This document shows positions 27,642 to 35,833 of a DNA stretch of 64,000 nt, piece by piece. The notes under the pieces were generated by a model. That model worked only from the letters and a program-made list of their open reading frames with translations. It made no database searches and was not told where the DNA came from. The stretch comes from JAUUZQ01 sp964538375 (GTDB lineage: Bacteria > Bacteroidota > Bacteroidia > Bacteroidales > GCA-2748055): contig CAZIFQ010000012.1 in assembly GCA_964538375.1 (NCBI GenBank), positions 24,587 through 88,586 of the forward strand, given 5' to 3'. The position numbers and the translations under genes were made by a program. Each line of letters begins with the position of its first letter. The first letter of the stretch is position 1.

Positions 27642-28319
27642 ATGCAAAATAATAAACGGGAAAAAACAAGAATAATTGAGGTGTTCACAGGAATAGTTTT
27701 AATTCTTTCGACACTCTCCGTTCTTATCGCTTTCCTGACCAATTTTGAATTTGCCAGTCCGGATCGCTCCATTGAAGAAGATCTTAATTTCTTATCTGAA
27801 AGTGCATTACAACAAAAAACAAGTGCCATTACATGGCTTGTCACAGGTGTTTTATTTGTTTTTCTTCTGCCCTTATACTTGATGGTTTTTTATCGCTTCC
27901 AGCGTTGGATGCAAGTAATCAACGGTCTGCTTATAACAGCCATGGCCATGCTCTTTTTTCGCACCGGGATGGCAGGATTTTCCATTGCAAATATTATTGA
28001 ATCTGTTCCTGGAGGTCAAATACTGCAACCCGAAAATCAGCTTCTTTCTTTTATCAGGGACAGTATGCTTCTAATTAAGATTGGTTTAACGGCTTATGGC
28101 GGCTATATATTTGTACTTAGTATCACTATTTTCAGAAGGATAAAATTCTCAGGTTTTTTAACGATTTTACTGTTTCTCTCGGGACCAGTATTAATCGTTT
28201 ATACCTGGCTAAACCCAGAGCATATTATTACTACTTCATCATTAGCAATATCTGCCATTGGATTGCTCATGACTGGTACAAAACTTGTCAATAAAGGTTT
28301 GCTTAGAGAGGAAGAATAA
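27642..28319 (+). CDS. Six-TM integral membrane protein of unknown function
   Basis: 225 residues with about six hydrophobic segments (roughly 14-32, 63-85, 92-112, 140-160, 168-186 and 192-210). The loop after helix 1 is acidic (DRSIEEDLNF) and a glycine-rich loop near 125 contains VPGGQILQPE. It slightly resembles the DUF4386-type membrane proteins, but I cannot assign it. It stands between a divergent SPOR gene and a histidine kinase on the same strand (58-base gap), so a link with the kinase is possible. Confidence 0.7.
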   Translation: MQNNKREKTRIIEVFTGIVLILSTLSVLIAFLTNFEFASPDRSIEEDLNFLSESALQQKTSAITWLVTGVLFVFLLPLYLMVFYRFQRWMQVINGLLITAMAMLFFRTGMAGFSIANIIESVPGGQILQPENQLLSFIRDSMLLIKIGLTAYGGYIFVLSITIFRRIKFSGFLTILLFLSGPVLIVYTWLNPEHIITTSSLAISAIGLLMTGTKLVNKGLLREEE

Positions 28320-28377
28320 ACAATATTACTTCTTATTTGTTTAGCTCTATTATTCTTGTTTTTTGATAATTTACCCC

Positions 28378-29496
28378 ATGATAACCGATTCAAAGCAGCT
28401 GACAGAACTGAAAAGACTAATCCCCAACGATAACTCCCGGCTCTTGCTGCTGGAGTTGCTGCAAGCTATTCCAAATATAGTTGCTCTATTGAATGAAGAT
28501 CGAAGATTAGTTTTTTCGAACCAGGCATTGCTGGATTCTGTATCCATACCCAATTTTGAAGATGCATTTCAATTGCGTCCGGGAGAACTCTTCAAATGTG
28601 TGAATTCAGATATTGAACCAGGGGGGTGTGGCGCTTCAGAAGCTTGCCAACTCTGTGGAGCACTAAGGGCAATGGAAGATTCCAAATCAAGCGGGGAGAA
28701 AATCACTAATGAGTGTAGGATTCTGAGTAAGTCAGAGAAAAAAACTACCGCATATAATTTTCGATTCACCTCAACCCCATTTTCTACCAATGGTGCTCAA
28801 TTTTTTGTGGTCACTATAGAAGATATAAGTGATCAAACCAGGAAGGCCGAGTTAGAACGCATCTTCTTCCATGATATTCTAAACTCCTTAAGCGGGATAC
28901 AGGGAGTAGTGACATTAATGCAAAATGGAAATTCGTTTAAAGATATTCACATGCATATCCTTGAAGAATCTTATAAAACACTCTCCAGAACAATCAAAGA
29001 ACAGAGGGACCTTGCAGAAGCTGAATCAGGTGATTTGACCCTTCAATTGGAAAGTGTCAATTCCGCTGATGTAATAAATGAAGTTATTTTACTTTTCAGG
29101 GAGAATACAATATATTCCAGCGAAATAATAGTTGCTCCCGAATCAACTGAATCAGAAATAATTACAGACCATACACTTCTACAGAGGATTCTCACCAATA
29201 TGGCTAAAAATGCGCTGGAAGCTTCGGGTGAGAATGATACAATAACTATTGGCTCAAGTATCGATGAGGAATTTACAACCTTCAGTATAAACAACCCGGG
29301 GTATATCTCCAGGGAAACACAGCTTCAAATATTTGAAAGGGCCTTTTCCACGAAAGGAGTTGGAAGAGGACTTGGTACTTACAGCATGAAACTATTCGGT
29401 GAAAACTACCTGAAGGGCGATGTTGGGTTTACCAGTGATGAAAATCAGGGCACAACATTTTACATTAAGTTACCCGTTAAAATCACTGAGGAATAA
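28378..29496 (+). CDS. Soluble PAS-domain histidine kinase with four-cysteine motif
   Basis: 372 residues from the ATG at 28378; a TTG 15 bases upstream is less likely. An N-terminal PAS-like domain (about 25-150) contains Cys74, Cys84, Cys90 and Cys93, the last three in GGCGASEACQLCGA. The kinase core follows: H-box FFHDILNSLSG with His165, N-box NMAKNALEAS near 280, and a G-box GRGLGTYSMKLFGE near 340. No membrane segment or signal peptide, so it should sense a cytosolic cue. Four spaced cysteines suggest a metal, Fe-S or redox sensor; this is inference. No response regulator is adjacent. Confidence 0.88.
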   Translation: MITDSKQLTELKRLIPNDNSRLLLLELLQAIPNIVALLNEDRRLVFSNQALLDSVSIPNFEDAFQLRPGELFKCVNSDIEPGGCGASEACQLCGALRAMEDSKSSGEKITNECRILSKSEKKTTAYNFRFTSTPFSTNGAQFFVVTIEDISDQTRKAELERIFFHDILNSLSGIQGVVTLMQNGNSFKDIHMHILEESYKTLSRTIKEQRDLAEAESGDLTLQLESVNSADVINEVILLFRENTIYSSEIIVAPESTESEIITDHTLLQRILTNMAKNALEASGENDTITIGSSIDEEFTTFSINNPGYISRETQLQIFERAFSTKGVGRGLGTYSMKLFGENYLKGDVGFTSDENQGTTFYIKLPVKITEE

Positions 29497-29551
29497 ATAG
29501 TTGACTCTCTAAAAAACCCGACATAAGGAGGGATGTTAGGGAGGAGATGCG

Positions 29552-29587
29552 ATCCCAATAAGGAGACGTAATCCCAATAAGGAGACG
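29552..29587 (+). repeat. 17-bp direct repeat pair
   Basis: ATCCCAATAAGGAGACG occurs at 29552-29568 and again at 29571-29587, a 19-base period. A related degenerate copy (AGGGAGGAGATGCG) lies just upstream. The second copy runs into the REP-like hairpin at 29582. Confidence 0.85.
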
Positions 29588-29603
29588 CGATTCATCGCGT
29601 CTC
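29582..29603. repeat. REP-like hairpin with GAGACGCG core
   Basis: A perfect 9-bp stem, GAGACGCGA at 29582-29590 and TCGCGTCTC at 29595-29603, around TTCA. It shares the GAGACGCG core with the hairpin at 35834. It lies between the kinase stop and the yebC stop (convergent), so it may also act as a terminator. Confidence 0.75.
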
Positions 29604-29614
29604 TACTGCAGGAT

Positions 29615-30352
29615 TTACATTGAAGACATCATTTCGTCAGTAACTTCCATGTTGTGGTAGACATTCTGAACGTCATCATCATCCTCGAACTTGTCGATGA
29701 TCTTTAATATTTGCTGAGAAGCTTCTGCACTCAGCTCTTTTGTCTCATGAGGCATTCTCTGAAGTTCAGTGCTCTCTGGCTCTAAGCCCATCTCCTGCAA
29801 CTTCTTTTGTGTATTATGAAATTCTTCAAGGGGAGTTGTGACCATGAAAGTATCTTCTTCAAGTTCAATTTCTTCCACTCCAACATCAATTAGCTCAAGT
29901 TCGAATTCTTCAGGATCCATATCGCCTTTCGGAACAGTGATTAACCCTTTTCTGTCAAAAAGAAAGGCCAGGGATCCATTTGTTCCCAGGCTACCTCCAC
30001 ATTTGGTGAAAATGGACCTGATATTACTTACAGTTCTGTTATTGTTGTCTGTCAGACACTCCACAAAAATGGCTATACCATGTGGCAGATATCCTTCGAA
30101 AGTTGTTTCCTGCCAGCTTGATGCATCCCTATCGGCCTTACTGATGGCTCTATCGATAGTATCCTTGGGCATATTCAAGCCCTTGGCATTCTGAATGGCT
30201 GACCTTAGCCTTGGATTAGCATCTGCATCCAGCCCTCCCAGTTGTGCAGATACTGTTATCTCCTTTATTAGTTTTGTAAAGATTTTTGCTCTTTTTGCAT
30301 CTGCAGCACCTTTCTTGTGCTTAATAGTTGACCATTTACTATGTCCTGACAT
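29615..30352 (-). CDS. YebC/PmpR family protein
   Basis: 245 residues, full length. Recognised by the N-terminal MSGHSKWSTIKHKKGAADAK followed by RAKIFTKLIKEI, the NPRLRSAIQNAKGLNMPKD segment and an acidic end. The family was described as DNA-binding regulators; recent work ties YebC to translation of polyproline stretches, and mitochondrial TACO1 to translation. Cytosolic. No close operon partner: a convergent kinase gene downstream and a repeat-containing gap upstream. Confidence 0.95.
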   Translation of the reverse strand: MSGHSKWSTIKHKKGAADAKRAKIFTKLIKEITVSAQLGGLDADANPRLRSAIQNAKGLNMPKDTIDRAISKADRDASSWQETTFEGYLPHGIAIFVECLTDNNNRTVSNIRSIFTKCGGSLGTNGSLAFLFDRKGLITVPKGDMDPEEFELELIDVGVEEIELEEDTFMVTTPLEEFHNTQKKLQEMGLEPESTELQRMPHETKELSAEASQQILKIIDKFEDDDDVQNVYHNMEVTDEMMSSM

Positions 30353-30405
30353 AATTATTCATTTTGTTTAAGGATAACACTTGTCATCCTGAACTTATTC
30401 CACGA

Positions 30406-30413
30406 CAAAAATA
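30406..30413 (-). promoter_or_regulatory. Candidate -7 element for yebC
   Basis: Minus strand reads TATTTTTG, a full TAnnTTTG match, about 54 bases upstream of the ATG. Confidence 0.4.
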
Positions 30414-30449
30414 GGAAAATGGTTCTATTTACAGAAATCCTATTTATAA

Positions 30450-30515
30450 ACGTTGAGCATGGAGCGTTAAGCGTTGAACATTATACGTTGAACGTTGAGG
30501 GTTGAGCATTGAGCT
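30450..30515. repeat. Degenerate 7-bp tandem repeat (GTTGAAC/GTTGAGC)
   Basis: Units such as GTTGAAC, GTTGAGG, GTTGAGC and ATTGAGC follow each other with a period of about 7 bases. Related tracts, in either orientation, are at 31264 and 55316. Typical intergenic simple repeat of Bacteroidota. Confidence 0.75.
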
Positions 30516-30520
30516 ATAGC

Positions 30521-31054
30521 TTATTTCTGTATAATTTGTACGCCACCGAATACTACATCTGCTTTGATGTGCAAGTATGCTGAATCCGGGTTATAAGAAT
30601 CTGAAGTATAGTAAGTAGATCCGAATACAGCCGTATTCCCATCGGGCAGTTCTGCACCGGCAAAAACTGCATCAGCATCAATTTTTACGGGCATATCCCT
30701 GCGGATTTTAATCACTGATCCCCCGAATACTGTACTTATTTTTGCACGGAAAGTGCCCTGGCTCAGGTCTACATCCGTAAAATCATAGACCCCTTTTCCA
30801 AAAACAACACTATATTCTTTTCCCTTTTCAGGCGCATCATATACACGTTCATTAAATATGGTATCATGCGGCCCGACTTTTCCTTCAGGAAAGATGGTAC
30901 GGCCCAGTAAAAACTTAAGACCTATTAAGATAAAGAAAACTCCGATCAGTACTTTAAATATCGGGAAATCGACATTAAAGACAACCTTGATGATGAGTGC
31001 GATACCTAGTATCAGTAATAATGCACCCCAAAATAAACCCATTCCCATTTTCAT
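30521..31054 (-). CDS. LiaF-like membrane protein (cell-wall stress type)
   Basis: 177 residues. Two N-terminal membrane helices (about 5-24 and 31-48, with a GLKFLLG end) are followed by a beta-solenoid-like C-terminal domain in which short strands recur: VVFGKGVYDF, KISTVFGGSVIKI, ADAVFAGAELPDGN and ADVVFGGVQI. This is the layout of LiaF/YvqF-type proteins, which in Firmicutes restrain the LiaRS cell-envelope stress system. No LiaS/LiaR pair is adjacent here, so that role is not implied. Function in Bacteroidota is unknown. Confidence 0.82.
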   Translation of the reverse strand: MKMGMGLFWGALLLILGIALIIKVVFNVDFPIFKVLIGVFFILIGLKFLLGRTIFPEGKVGPHDTIFNERVYDAPEKGKEYSVVFGKGVYDFTDVDLSQGTFRAKISTVFGGSVIKIRRDMPVKIDADAVFAGAELPDGNTAVFGSTYYTSDSYNPDSAYLHIKADVVFGGVQIIQK

Positions 31055-31092
31055 AATATTTTAATTAATAATGAACATACAATTTTTCGATA

Positions 31093-31100
31093 CAAACATA
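31093..31100 (-). promoter_or_regulatory. Candidate -7 element for LiaF-like gene
   Basis: Minus strand reads TATGTTTG, a full match to TAnnTTTG, 39 bases upstream of the ATG. The -33 element is not clear. Confidence 0.45.
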
Positions 31101-31222
31101 CGAAGGGGTTTTGTAGTGAAGTAGCATAAATCGGTGAGTTGTTGAGAAAAATCGGTAGGCGGCGGGAGAGGTAGAGAGGGTGACAAGGAGAGGGGGGGGT
31201 GAAAGGAAGAATTGCAAACCGT

Positions 31223-31254
31223 TTTGTCTTTTGAACTTCTTATCCCTACTTTTG
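31223..31254 (+). promoter_or_regulatory. Bacteroidota-type promoter of miaB
   Basis: TTTG at 31223-31226 and TACTTTTG at 31247-31254 are separated by 20 bases, a full match to TTTG-N19-21-TAnnTTTG. It gives a leader of about 120 bases, containing repeats, before miaB. The 324-base gap 31055-31378 also holds the divergent promoter for the LiaF-like gene and a G-rich tract around 31158-31203. Confidence 0.7.
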
Positions 31255-31263
31255 CGTGATGAA

Positions 31264-31341
31264 CGTGGAGCATTAAACGTAGAGCGTTAAAAGTAGAGCG
31301 TTAAGCGAATTCGATAAACGCTAAACACTCAACGCTCAACG
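31264..31341 (+). repeat. Repeat-built inverted structure in miaB leader
   Basis: Left arm: three 14-base units (GTGGAGCATTAAAC, GTAGAGCGTTAAAA, GTAGAGCGTTAAGC). Right arm: CGCTAAACACTCAACGCTCAACG, the same family inverted. The arms can pair imperfectly, GAGCGTT with AACGCTC and TAGCG-type ends, around an AT-rich loop. Lies within the predicted transcript leader. Confidence 0.6.
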
Positions 31342-31381
31342 AAACCAGAACTCTGAGATGAAACGCAGAGTAAACTAATTG

Positions 31382-32716
31382 ATGAAGTATTTTATGAAAA
31401 AACTATACATAGAAACCTACGGCTGTCAGATGAATGTGGCAGACAGCGAGGTGGTGGTGGCGATATTGCAAAAGCAGGATTACGAGGTAACGGAAGTGAT
31501 GAAAGAAGCAGACCTGATACTGGTGAATACTTGCTCAATAAGAGATAACGCGGAGCAAAGAGTAAATAAAAGGATCCAGGAGTTCGGTGCTCAGAAAAAG
31601 AAGAATAAGAACCTGGTAGTGGGCGTCATTGGCTGTATGGCAGAGAGATTAAAGGAGCAACTGCTAAGTGATGATAAATCTGTTGACCTGGTAGTCGGCC
31701 CGGATGCCTATCGGGAGCTTCCGGCATTGCTTGCAGAGGTGGAGAGCGGACAAAAAGGGATCAATACCTTGCTTTCGCTCGAAGAAACTTATGCAGACCT
31801 TAGCCCGGTGCGGCTGGATAAAAACCATGTTTCTTCATTCGTCTCCATCATGCGTGGATGTAATAATTTTTGCGCCTATTGCGTAGTACCGTATACCAGG
31901 GGAAGAGAACGTAGCCGGGATCCGGAAACCATTGAACGTGAAGTAAGGGAATTGCTTGAGGCGGGGTATAAGGAGGTGACGCTGTTGGGGCAAAATGTAA
32001 ACTCTTATAATTGGTCCTCCACTGCGGAAAAAGTAAATTTTGAAGCATTACTGGAAAGAATAGCTAAAATATCTCCCCGTCTAAGAGTCAGATTCGCAAC
32101 TTCACATCCAAAGGATATGTCGGATGAACTGCTGATTACCATGGCTAAATATCCAAATCTGTGTCGCGGTATTCATCTTCCTGTGCAATCTGGAAGTACC
32201 TCCGTACTAAAACGTATGAAACGCGGCTATACCCGCGAATGGTATATGAACCGTATTGAAGCTATTAGAAAATATCTTCCGGATGCAAGTATCTCTACAG
32301 ATATTATTGCTGGCTATTGCGGCGAGACGGAAGAGGAACACAAGGAGACACTTAGCTTGATGGAATGGGTGGGTTACGACCTGGCTTTTATGTTTAAGTA
32401 CAGTGAGCGGCCGGATACTTTCGCTGCAAAGAAATATGAAGATGATGTGCCGGAAAAAGTAAAAACCAGGCGACTCAATGATATCATTGCCCTGCAAGGA
32501 AAACTCTCCCTTGAAGGAAAGAAAAAGGACATCGGCAAAGAATACGAGGTACTGGTTGAGGGAACTTCTAAAAAATCGGCAGCACAACTATTCGGACGAA
32601 CCAGTCAAAATAAAGTAGCCGTATTTACTTCCTGCGGTCAAAAACCTGGAGATTATGTGAGAGTGAGGGTGGATGATTGTACGTCAGCTACACTGTTGGC
32701 TTCGTTGGTGGAATGA
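31382..32716 (+). CDS. miaB: tRNA-2-methylthio-N6-dimethylallyladenosine synthase
   Basis: About 444 residues. Radical-SAM methylthiotransferase that converts i6A37 to ms2i6A37 in tRNAs reading UNN codons. Seen: N-terminal UPF0004 domain with the three cysteines in YGCQMN, NTCSIR and IGCMAE (auxiliary 4Fe-4S cluster); radical-SAM motif CNNFCAYC near 160; and a C-terminal TRAM domain (about 375-444). A second ATG at 31394 gives MKKLYIETYGCQ and is an equally good start. Stand-alone transcript from the promoter at 31223. Confidence 0.96.
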   Translation: MKYFMKKLYIETYGCQMNVADSEVVVAILQKQDYEVTEVMKEADLILVNTCSIRDNAEQRVNKRIQEFGAQKKKNKNLVVGVIGCMAERLKEQLLSDDKSVDLVVGPDAYRELPALLAEVESGQKGINTLLSLEETYADLSPVRLDKNHVSSFVSIMRGCNNFCAYCVVPYTRGRERSRDPETIEREVRELLEAGYKEVTLLGQNVNSYNWSSTAEKVNFEALLERIAKISPRLRVRFATSHPKDMSDELLITMAKYPNLCRGIHLPVQSGSTSVLKRMKRGYTREWYMNRIEAIRKYLPDASISTDIIAGYCGETEEEHKETLSLMEWVGYDLAFMFKYSERPDTFAAKKYEDDVPEKVKTRRLNDIIALQGKLSLEGKKKDIGKEYEVLVEGTSKKSAAQLFGRTSQNKVAVFTSCGQKPGDYVRVRVDDCTSATLLASLVE

Positions 32717-32806
32717 TATTGCTCTGTATGCCGACCCCTGATTGGAGGTTGAGAATTATTATTCGAGAAAACTGCATCGAAAATTCAATAACGAGCCGCG
32801 ATTGTT

Positions 32807-32844
32807 AACACCTTACGCCTGATACCTCGCACCTGATGCCTGAC
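32807..32844. repeat. Short CCTGAT-type repeat between convergent genes
   Basis: ACGCCTGATACCTCGCACC is followed by CTGATGCCTGAC, a chain of near-identical 8-10 base units (GCCTGATACC, CACCTGATGCC). It runs up to the stop codon of the STAS gene. No stable hairpin seen. Confidence 0.5.
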
Positions 32845-32846
32845 TT

Positions 32847-33197
32847 TCAATCATCCAGTTCCATAATAATCTTTTCCCTCACCTCTAAACACTCACAAAT
32901 AGGGAGTTTATCCTTTAACTGGGTAAGCTCAATGAGCTCCATCACCTCATCACTGACATTACAGATTTTGAACTCGGCAGACTTCGCCCTGGCAATTTCA
33001 GTAGTACGGATAAGTGTGGCAAATCCGGAACTATCGATGAAACGAACTCCCTGCAGGTTAAAGATCACCTTCCTGCCAGGCTCGCTTACAAGATCAGACA
33101 ATTGCTGAAAAATTAATTCTGAGAAAAGAGTGTTTAATTTGTTTACCTGGAACAAAGAGACCAGGTACCGCCCATCTTCCTTCGCAATTTTTAACAT
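32847..33197 (-). CDS. STAS-domain anti-anti-sigma-like protein
   Basis: 116 residues from the ATG at 33197; a longer frame to 33287 adds 30 residues with no family resemblance. A single STAS domain: VNKLNTLFSELIFQQLSDLV, then VIFNLQGVRFIDSSGFATLI near 60-80, where the DSSG motif contains the serine that is phosphorylated in SpoIIAA-type antagonists. Such proteins bind anti-sigma kinases or act as switches in partner-phosphorylation pathways. No kinase or phosphatase partner is adjacent. Confidence 0.88.
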   Translation of the reverse strand: MLKIAKEDGRYLVSLFQVNKLNTLFSELIFQQLSDLVSEPGRKVIFNLQGVRFIDSSGFATLIRTTEIARAKSAEFKICNVSDEVMELIELTQLKDKLPICECLEVREKIIMELDD

Positions 33198-33401
33198 ATA
33201 CGCATCATTGGTTAAATGTGTAATCCTCGCTACGAAAATAGAAATAGTTTTTTGTTTGATAATTATCCTACACGCGTATTTATTCACATATCCCCATAGT
33301 TTTACACAATTCTAAATAAGAAAAGGTCTTGATTATGTAGCAATACATGTGAATCCTATACGATAATCTGGACTTTCATCACATTAACAAGTAGAAAAGA
33401 G

Positions 33402-33551
33402 ATGAAAAAAATCAGACTTCAAGAATGGGATTATTCATGGAATGGAACATATTTTGTTACAATTAATACCAAGAATAATATAAAGTATTTTGGAGAAATT
33501 GGAGATAAAGAAATGCAGTTAAGCACCTTAGGGAAAATTGTGAATGTCTGA
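33402..33551 (+). pseudogene. N-terminal remnant of a REP-associated tyrosine transposase (RAYT)
   Basis: A 49-codon frame begins MKKIRLQEWDYSWNGTYFVT, then INTKNNIKYFGEIG and MQLSTLGKIV. This is the typical opening of IS200-like Y1 transposases of the RAYT group (RLxxYDYSxNGxYFVTICT, FFG, MxLSxxG). The frame stops directly afterwards, before the HUH and catalytic tyrosine regions, so the gene is dead. It lies in an otherwise empty gap (33198-33559) and between the two REP-like hairpins at 29582 and 35834, the elements such enzymes mobilise. Assigned from memory of the family. Confidence 0.75.
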
Positions 33552-33559
33552 CCATTTGT

Positions 33560-35314
33560 TTAATCAACATCCTTTATGTCGAGGGAAAGCTCATCCAACT
33601 GCTCCTGTGCGATGGTGCTTGGTGAATCGATCATGACATCGCGGCCTGAATTGTTCTTTGGAAAGGCAATCACGTCACGGATGGAATCCAGTCCGGCAAA
33701 TATCGCTACCCACCTGTCGAAACCAAAAGCTATCCCACCATGCGGCGGTGCACCATAACGGAAGGCACTCATTAAGAAACCAAACTGTTTCTGCGCTTCT
33801 TCCTTGGTGAAACCCAGGTTGTCAAACATCTTCTTTTGCAGATCTTCATCATGAATCCTGATGGATCCGCCACCGATCTCAACACCGTTGATTACAAGGT
33901 CATAGGCAATTGCCCTTACTTTACCGGGATCGGTAGTAAATAACTCTATATCTTCTTTATACGGACTGGTAAATGGATGGTGCATGGCGTGAAAGCGTTG
34001 GCTCTCTTCGTCCCACTCCAACAATGGAAAATCAACGATCCACAATGGCTTGAACTCATCTCCATCCATGTAACCAAGTTTTCTTCCCATCTCCAGGCGA
34101 AGCTCACTCAGGGCTTTTTGAGCCTGGGCCATATCTCCAGCCAATACCAACATCAAGTCGCCTGGCTTGGCTCCCATTAATTCTGCCCATGCCTTCAAGT
34201 CCTCTTCATTATAGAATTTATCTACCGATGATTTATATGTACCATCTGCATTATATTTAACATAAACCAATCCCTTAGAGCCAATCTGCGGTTTCTTTAC
34301 AAATTCGGTAAGGGCATCAATCTGCTTCCTTGAATAATCTGCACAACCCTCTGCACAAATTCCACCCACGTATTCCACAGAATCAAAAACAACAAAATCT
34401 TTTCCGGAAACAAGCTCCTTCATCTCGTTGATCTCCATTCCAAAACGGATATCCGGCTTGTCGTTACCATATCTACGAATTGCCTCAACATAAGGCATCT
34501 TCGGGTATTTCCCATCTATCTCAACACCTTTGATTGTCTTGAACAAGTGATTTGACAGGCCCTCAAAAGTATCGAGCACATCGTCGCGTTCCACAAACGA
34601 CATTTCACAGTCGATCTGTGTAAACTCCGGTTGCCTGTCTGCACGCAAGTCTTCATCCCTGAAACATTTCACAATCTGAAAATACCTGTCAAACCCGGCA
34701 ATCATCATTAGTTGTTTAAAGGTTTGGGGAGATTGCGGAAGCGCATAAAACTGTCCGGGGTTCATCCTTGAAGGCACAACAAAGTCTCTTGCTCCTTCAG
34801 GTGTGGATTTAATTAATACCGGTGTCTCCACCTCCATGAATTTCTCATTGCTGAGGTAATTCCTGATCTCGATAGACATGCGATGACGCAGCTCAAGATT
34901 TTTTCTCACCTCGGCTCTTCTTAAGTCAAGATACCTGTATTTCATACGCAGCTCATCACCGCCATCGCTATCCTTTTCAATGGTAAATGGTGGTGTTTCT
35001 GAAGCATTCAAAATTTCCAAAGATTTCACATTGATTTCTATCTCACCAGTAGGCATATTCTTATTCTTGCTACTTCTTTCAGCAACAGCCCCTTCAACCT
35101 GGATCACAAATTCTCTTCCCAGCTTTCTTGCCTGTTTACACAATTCCGGCTCTGACTCCATATTAAAAACCAACTGTGTAATGCCATATCTGTCACGTAA
35201 ATCGACAAATGTCATCCCACCCAGGTCGCGCGATTTTTGCACCCAACCACTCAATTTTACTTCAATTCCTACGTTCCCGATATTTAACTCGCCGCACGTA
35301 TGTGTCCTATACAT
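33560..35314 (-). CDS. aspS: Aspartyl-tRNA synthetase
   Basis: 584 residues. Charges tRNA-Asp. Seen: N-terminal OB-fold anticodon-binding domain (about 1-105, SGWVQKSRDLGGMTFVDLRDRYG as core, key residues R and D), class II motif 2 region with FRDEDLRADRQPEFTQID near 218-235, a GAD insertion typical of bacterial AspRS (about 300-420), and motif 3 GIAFGFDRWVAI near 530. Full bacterial-type length. Divergent from tadA, with a 72-base shared promoter region. Confidence 0.97.
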   Translation of the reverse strand: MYRTHTCGELNIGNVGIEVKLSGWVQKSRDLGGMTFVDLRDRYGITQLVFNMESEPELCKQARKLGREFVIQVEGAVAERSSKNKNMPTGEIEINVKSLEILNASETPPFTIEKDSDGGDELRMKYRYLDLRRAEVRKNLELRHRMSIEIRNYLSNEKFMEVETPVLIKSTPEGARDFVVPSRMNPGQFYALPQSPQTFKQLMMIAGFDRYFQIVKCFRDEDLRADRQPEFTQIDCEMSFVERDDVLDTFEGLSNHLFKTIKGVEIDGKYPKMPYVEAIRRYGNDKPDIRFGMEINEMKELVSGKDFVVFDSVEYVGGICAEGCADYSRKQIDALTEFVKKPQIGSKGLVYVKYNADGTYKSSVDKFYNEEDLKAWAELMGAKPGDLMLVLAGDMAQAQKALSELRLEMGRKLGYMDGDEFKPLWIVDFPLLEWDEESQRFHAMHHPFTSPYKEDIELFTTDPGKVRAIAYDLVINGVEIGGGSIRIHDEDLQKKMFDNLGFTKEEAQKQFGFLMSAFRYGAPPHGGIAFGFDRWVAIFAGLDSIRDVIAFPKNNSGRDVMIDSPSTIAQEQLDELSLDIKDVD

Positions 35315-35326
35315 TGTTGAATAGAT

Positions 35327-35334
35327 TATATTTG
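35327..35334 (+). promoter_or_regulatory. Candidate -7 element for tadA
   Basis: TATATTTG is a full match to TAnnTTTG, 52 bases before the tadA ATG. No TTTG at the ideal spacing. Confidence 0.4.
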
Positions 35335-35386
35335 CACTTAATTAAATAAATATTCTGCGAAAATATAAAGAATTATCATAGCAACT

Positions 35387-35833
35387 ATGGCATATCCACT
35401 CTTCTCTGACGAATATTTTATGAATGAAGCCATAAAAGAGTCCCAAAATGCTGAAAAACAGGGAGAAATACCTGTTGGAGCAGTAATTGTAAGCAACAAC
35501 AGAATCATTGCCCGCGGTCACAACATGACCCAGCAACTTGAAGACGTAACTGCTCATGCTGAAATGATTGCCCTGACCAGTGCATCAAATTTCCTGGGAT
35601 CGAAATATCTTGATGAATGTACACTTTATGTCACGCTCGAACCCTGCCTGATGTGCGCTGCCGCTCTCAAATGGGCCCACCTTGGCAGACTGGTTTTTGC
35701 TGCCTCTGATCCAAAGGAAGGATACCAATTAATTGAAAAGAATGTGCTCCACCCAAAAACAGAGCTCCAAAACGGCGTGTTGGAACATGAATGTTCTGCG
35801 ATACTTAAGGAATTTTTTGAAAGGAAAAGGTAA
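35387..35833 (+). CDS. tadA: tRNA-specific adenosine deaminase
   Basis: 148 residues. Deaminates A34 to inosine in tRNA-Arg(ACG). Seen: zinc-binding and catalytic HAE at His57-Glu59 and PCLMC at Cys87 and Cys90, plus the EIPVGAVIV segment near 27-35. Full family length. A perfect REP-like hairpin follows directly after the stop. Confidence 0.93.
   Translation: MAYPLFSDEYFMNEAIKESQNAEKQGEIPVGAVIVSNNRIIARGHNMTQQLEDVTAHAEMIALTSASNFLGSKYLDECTLYVTLEPCLMCAAALKWAHLGRLVFAASDPKEGYQLIEKNVLHPKTELQNGVLEHECSAILKEFFERKR

Noticed and set aside
33198..33287. N-terminal extension of the STAS gene
   Set aside because: The extra 30 residues do not resemble the STAS fold, and the internal ATG at 33197 gives a normal domain start.
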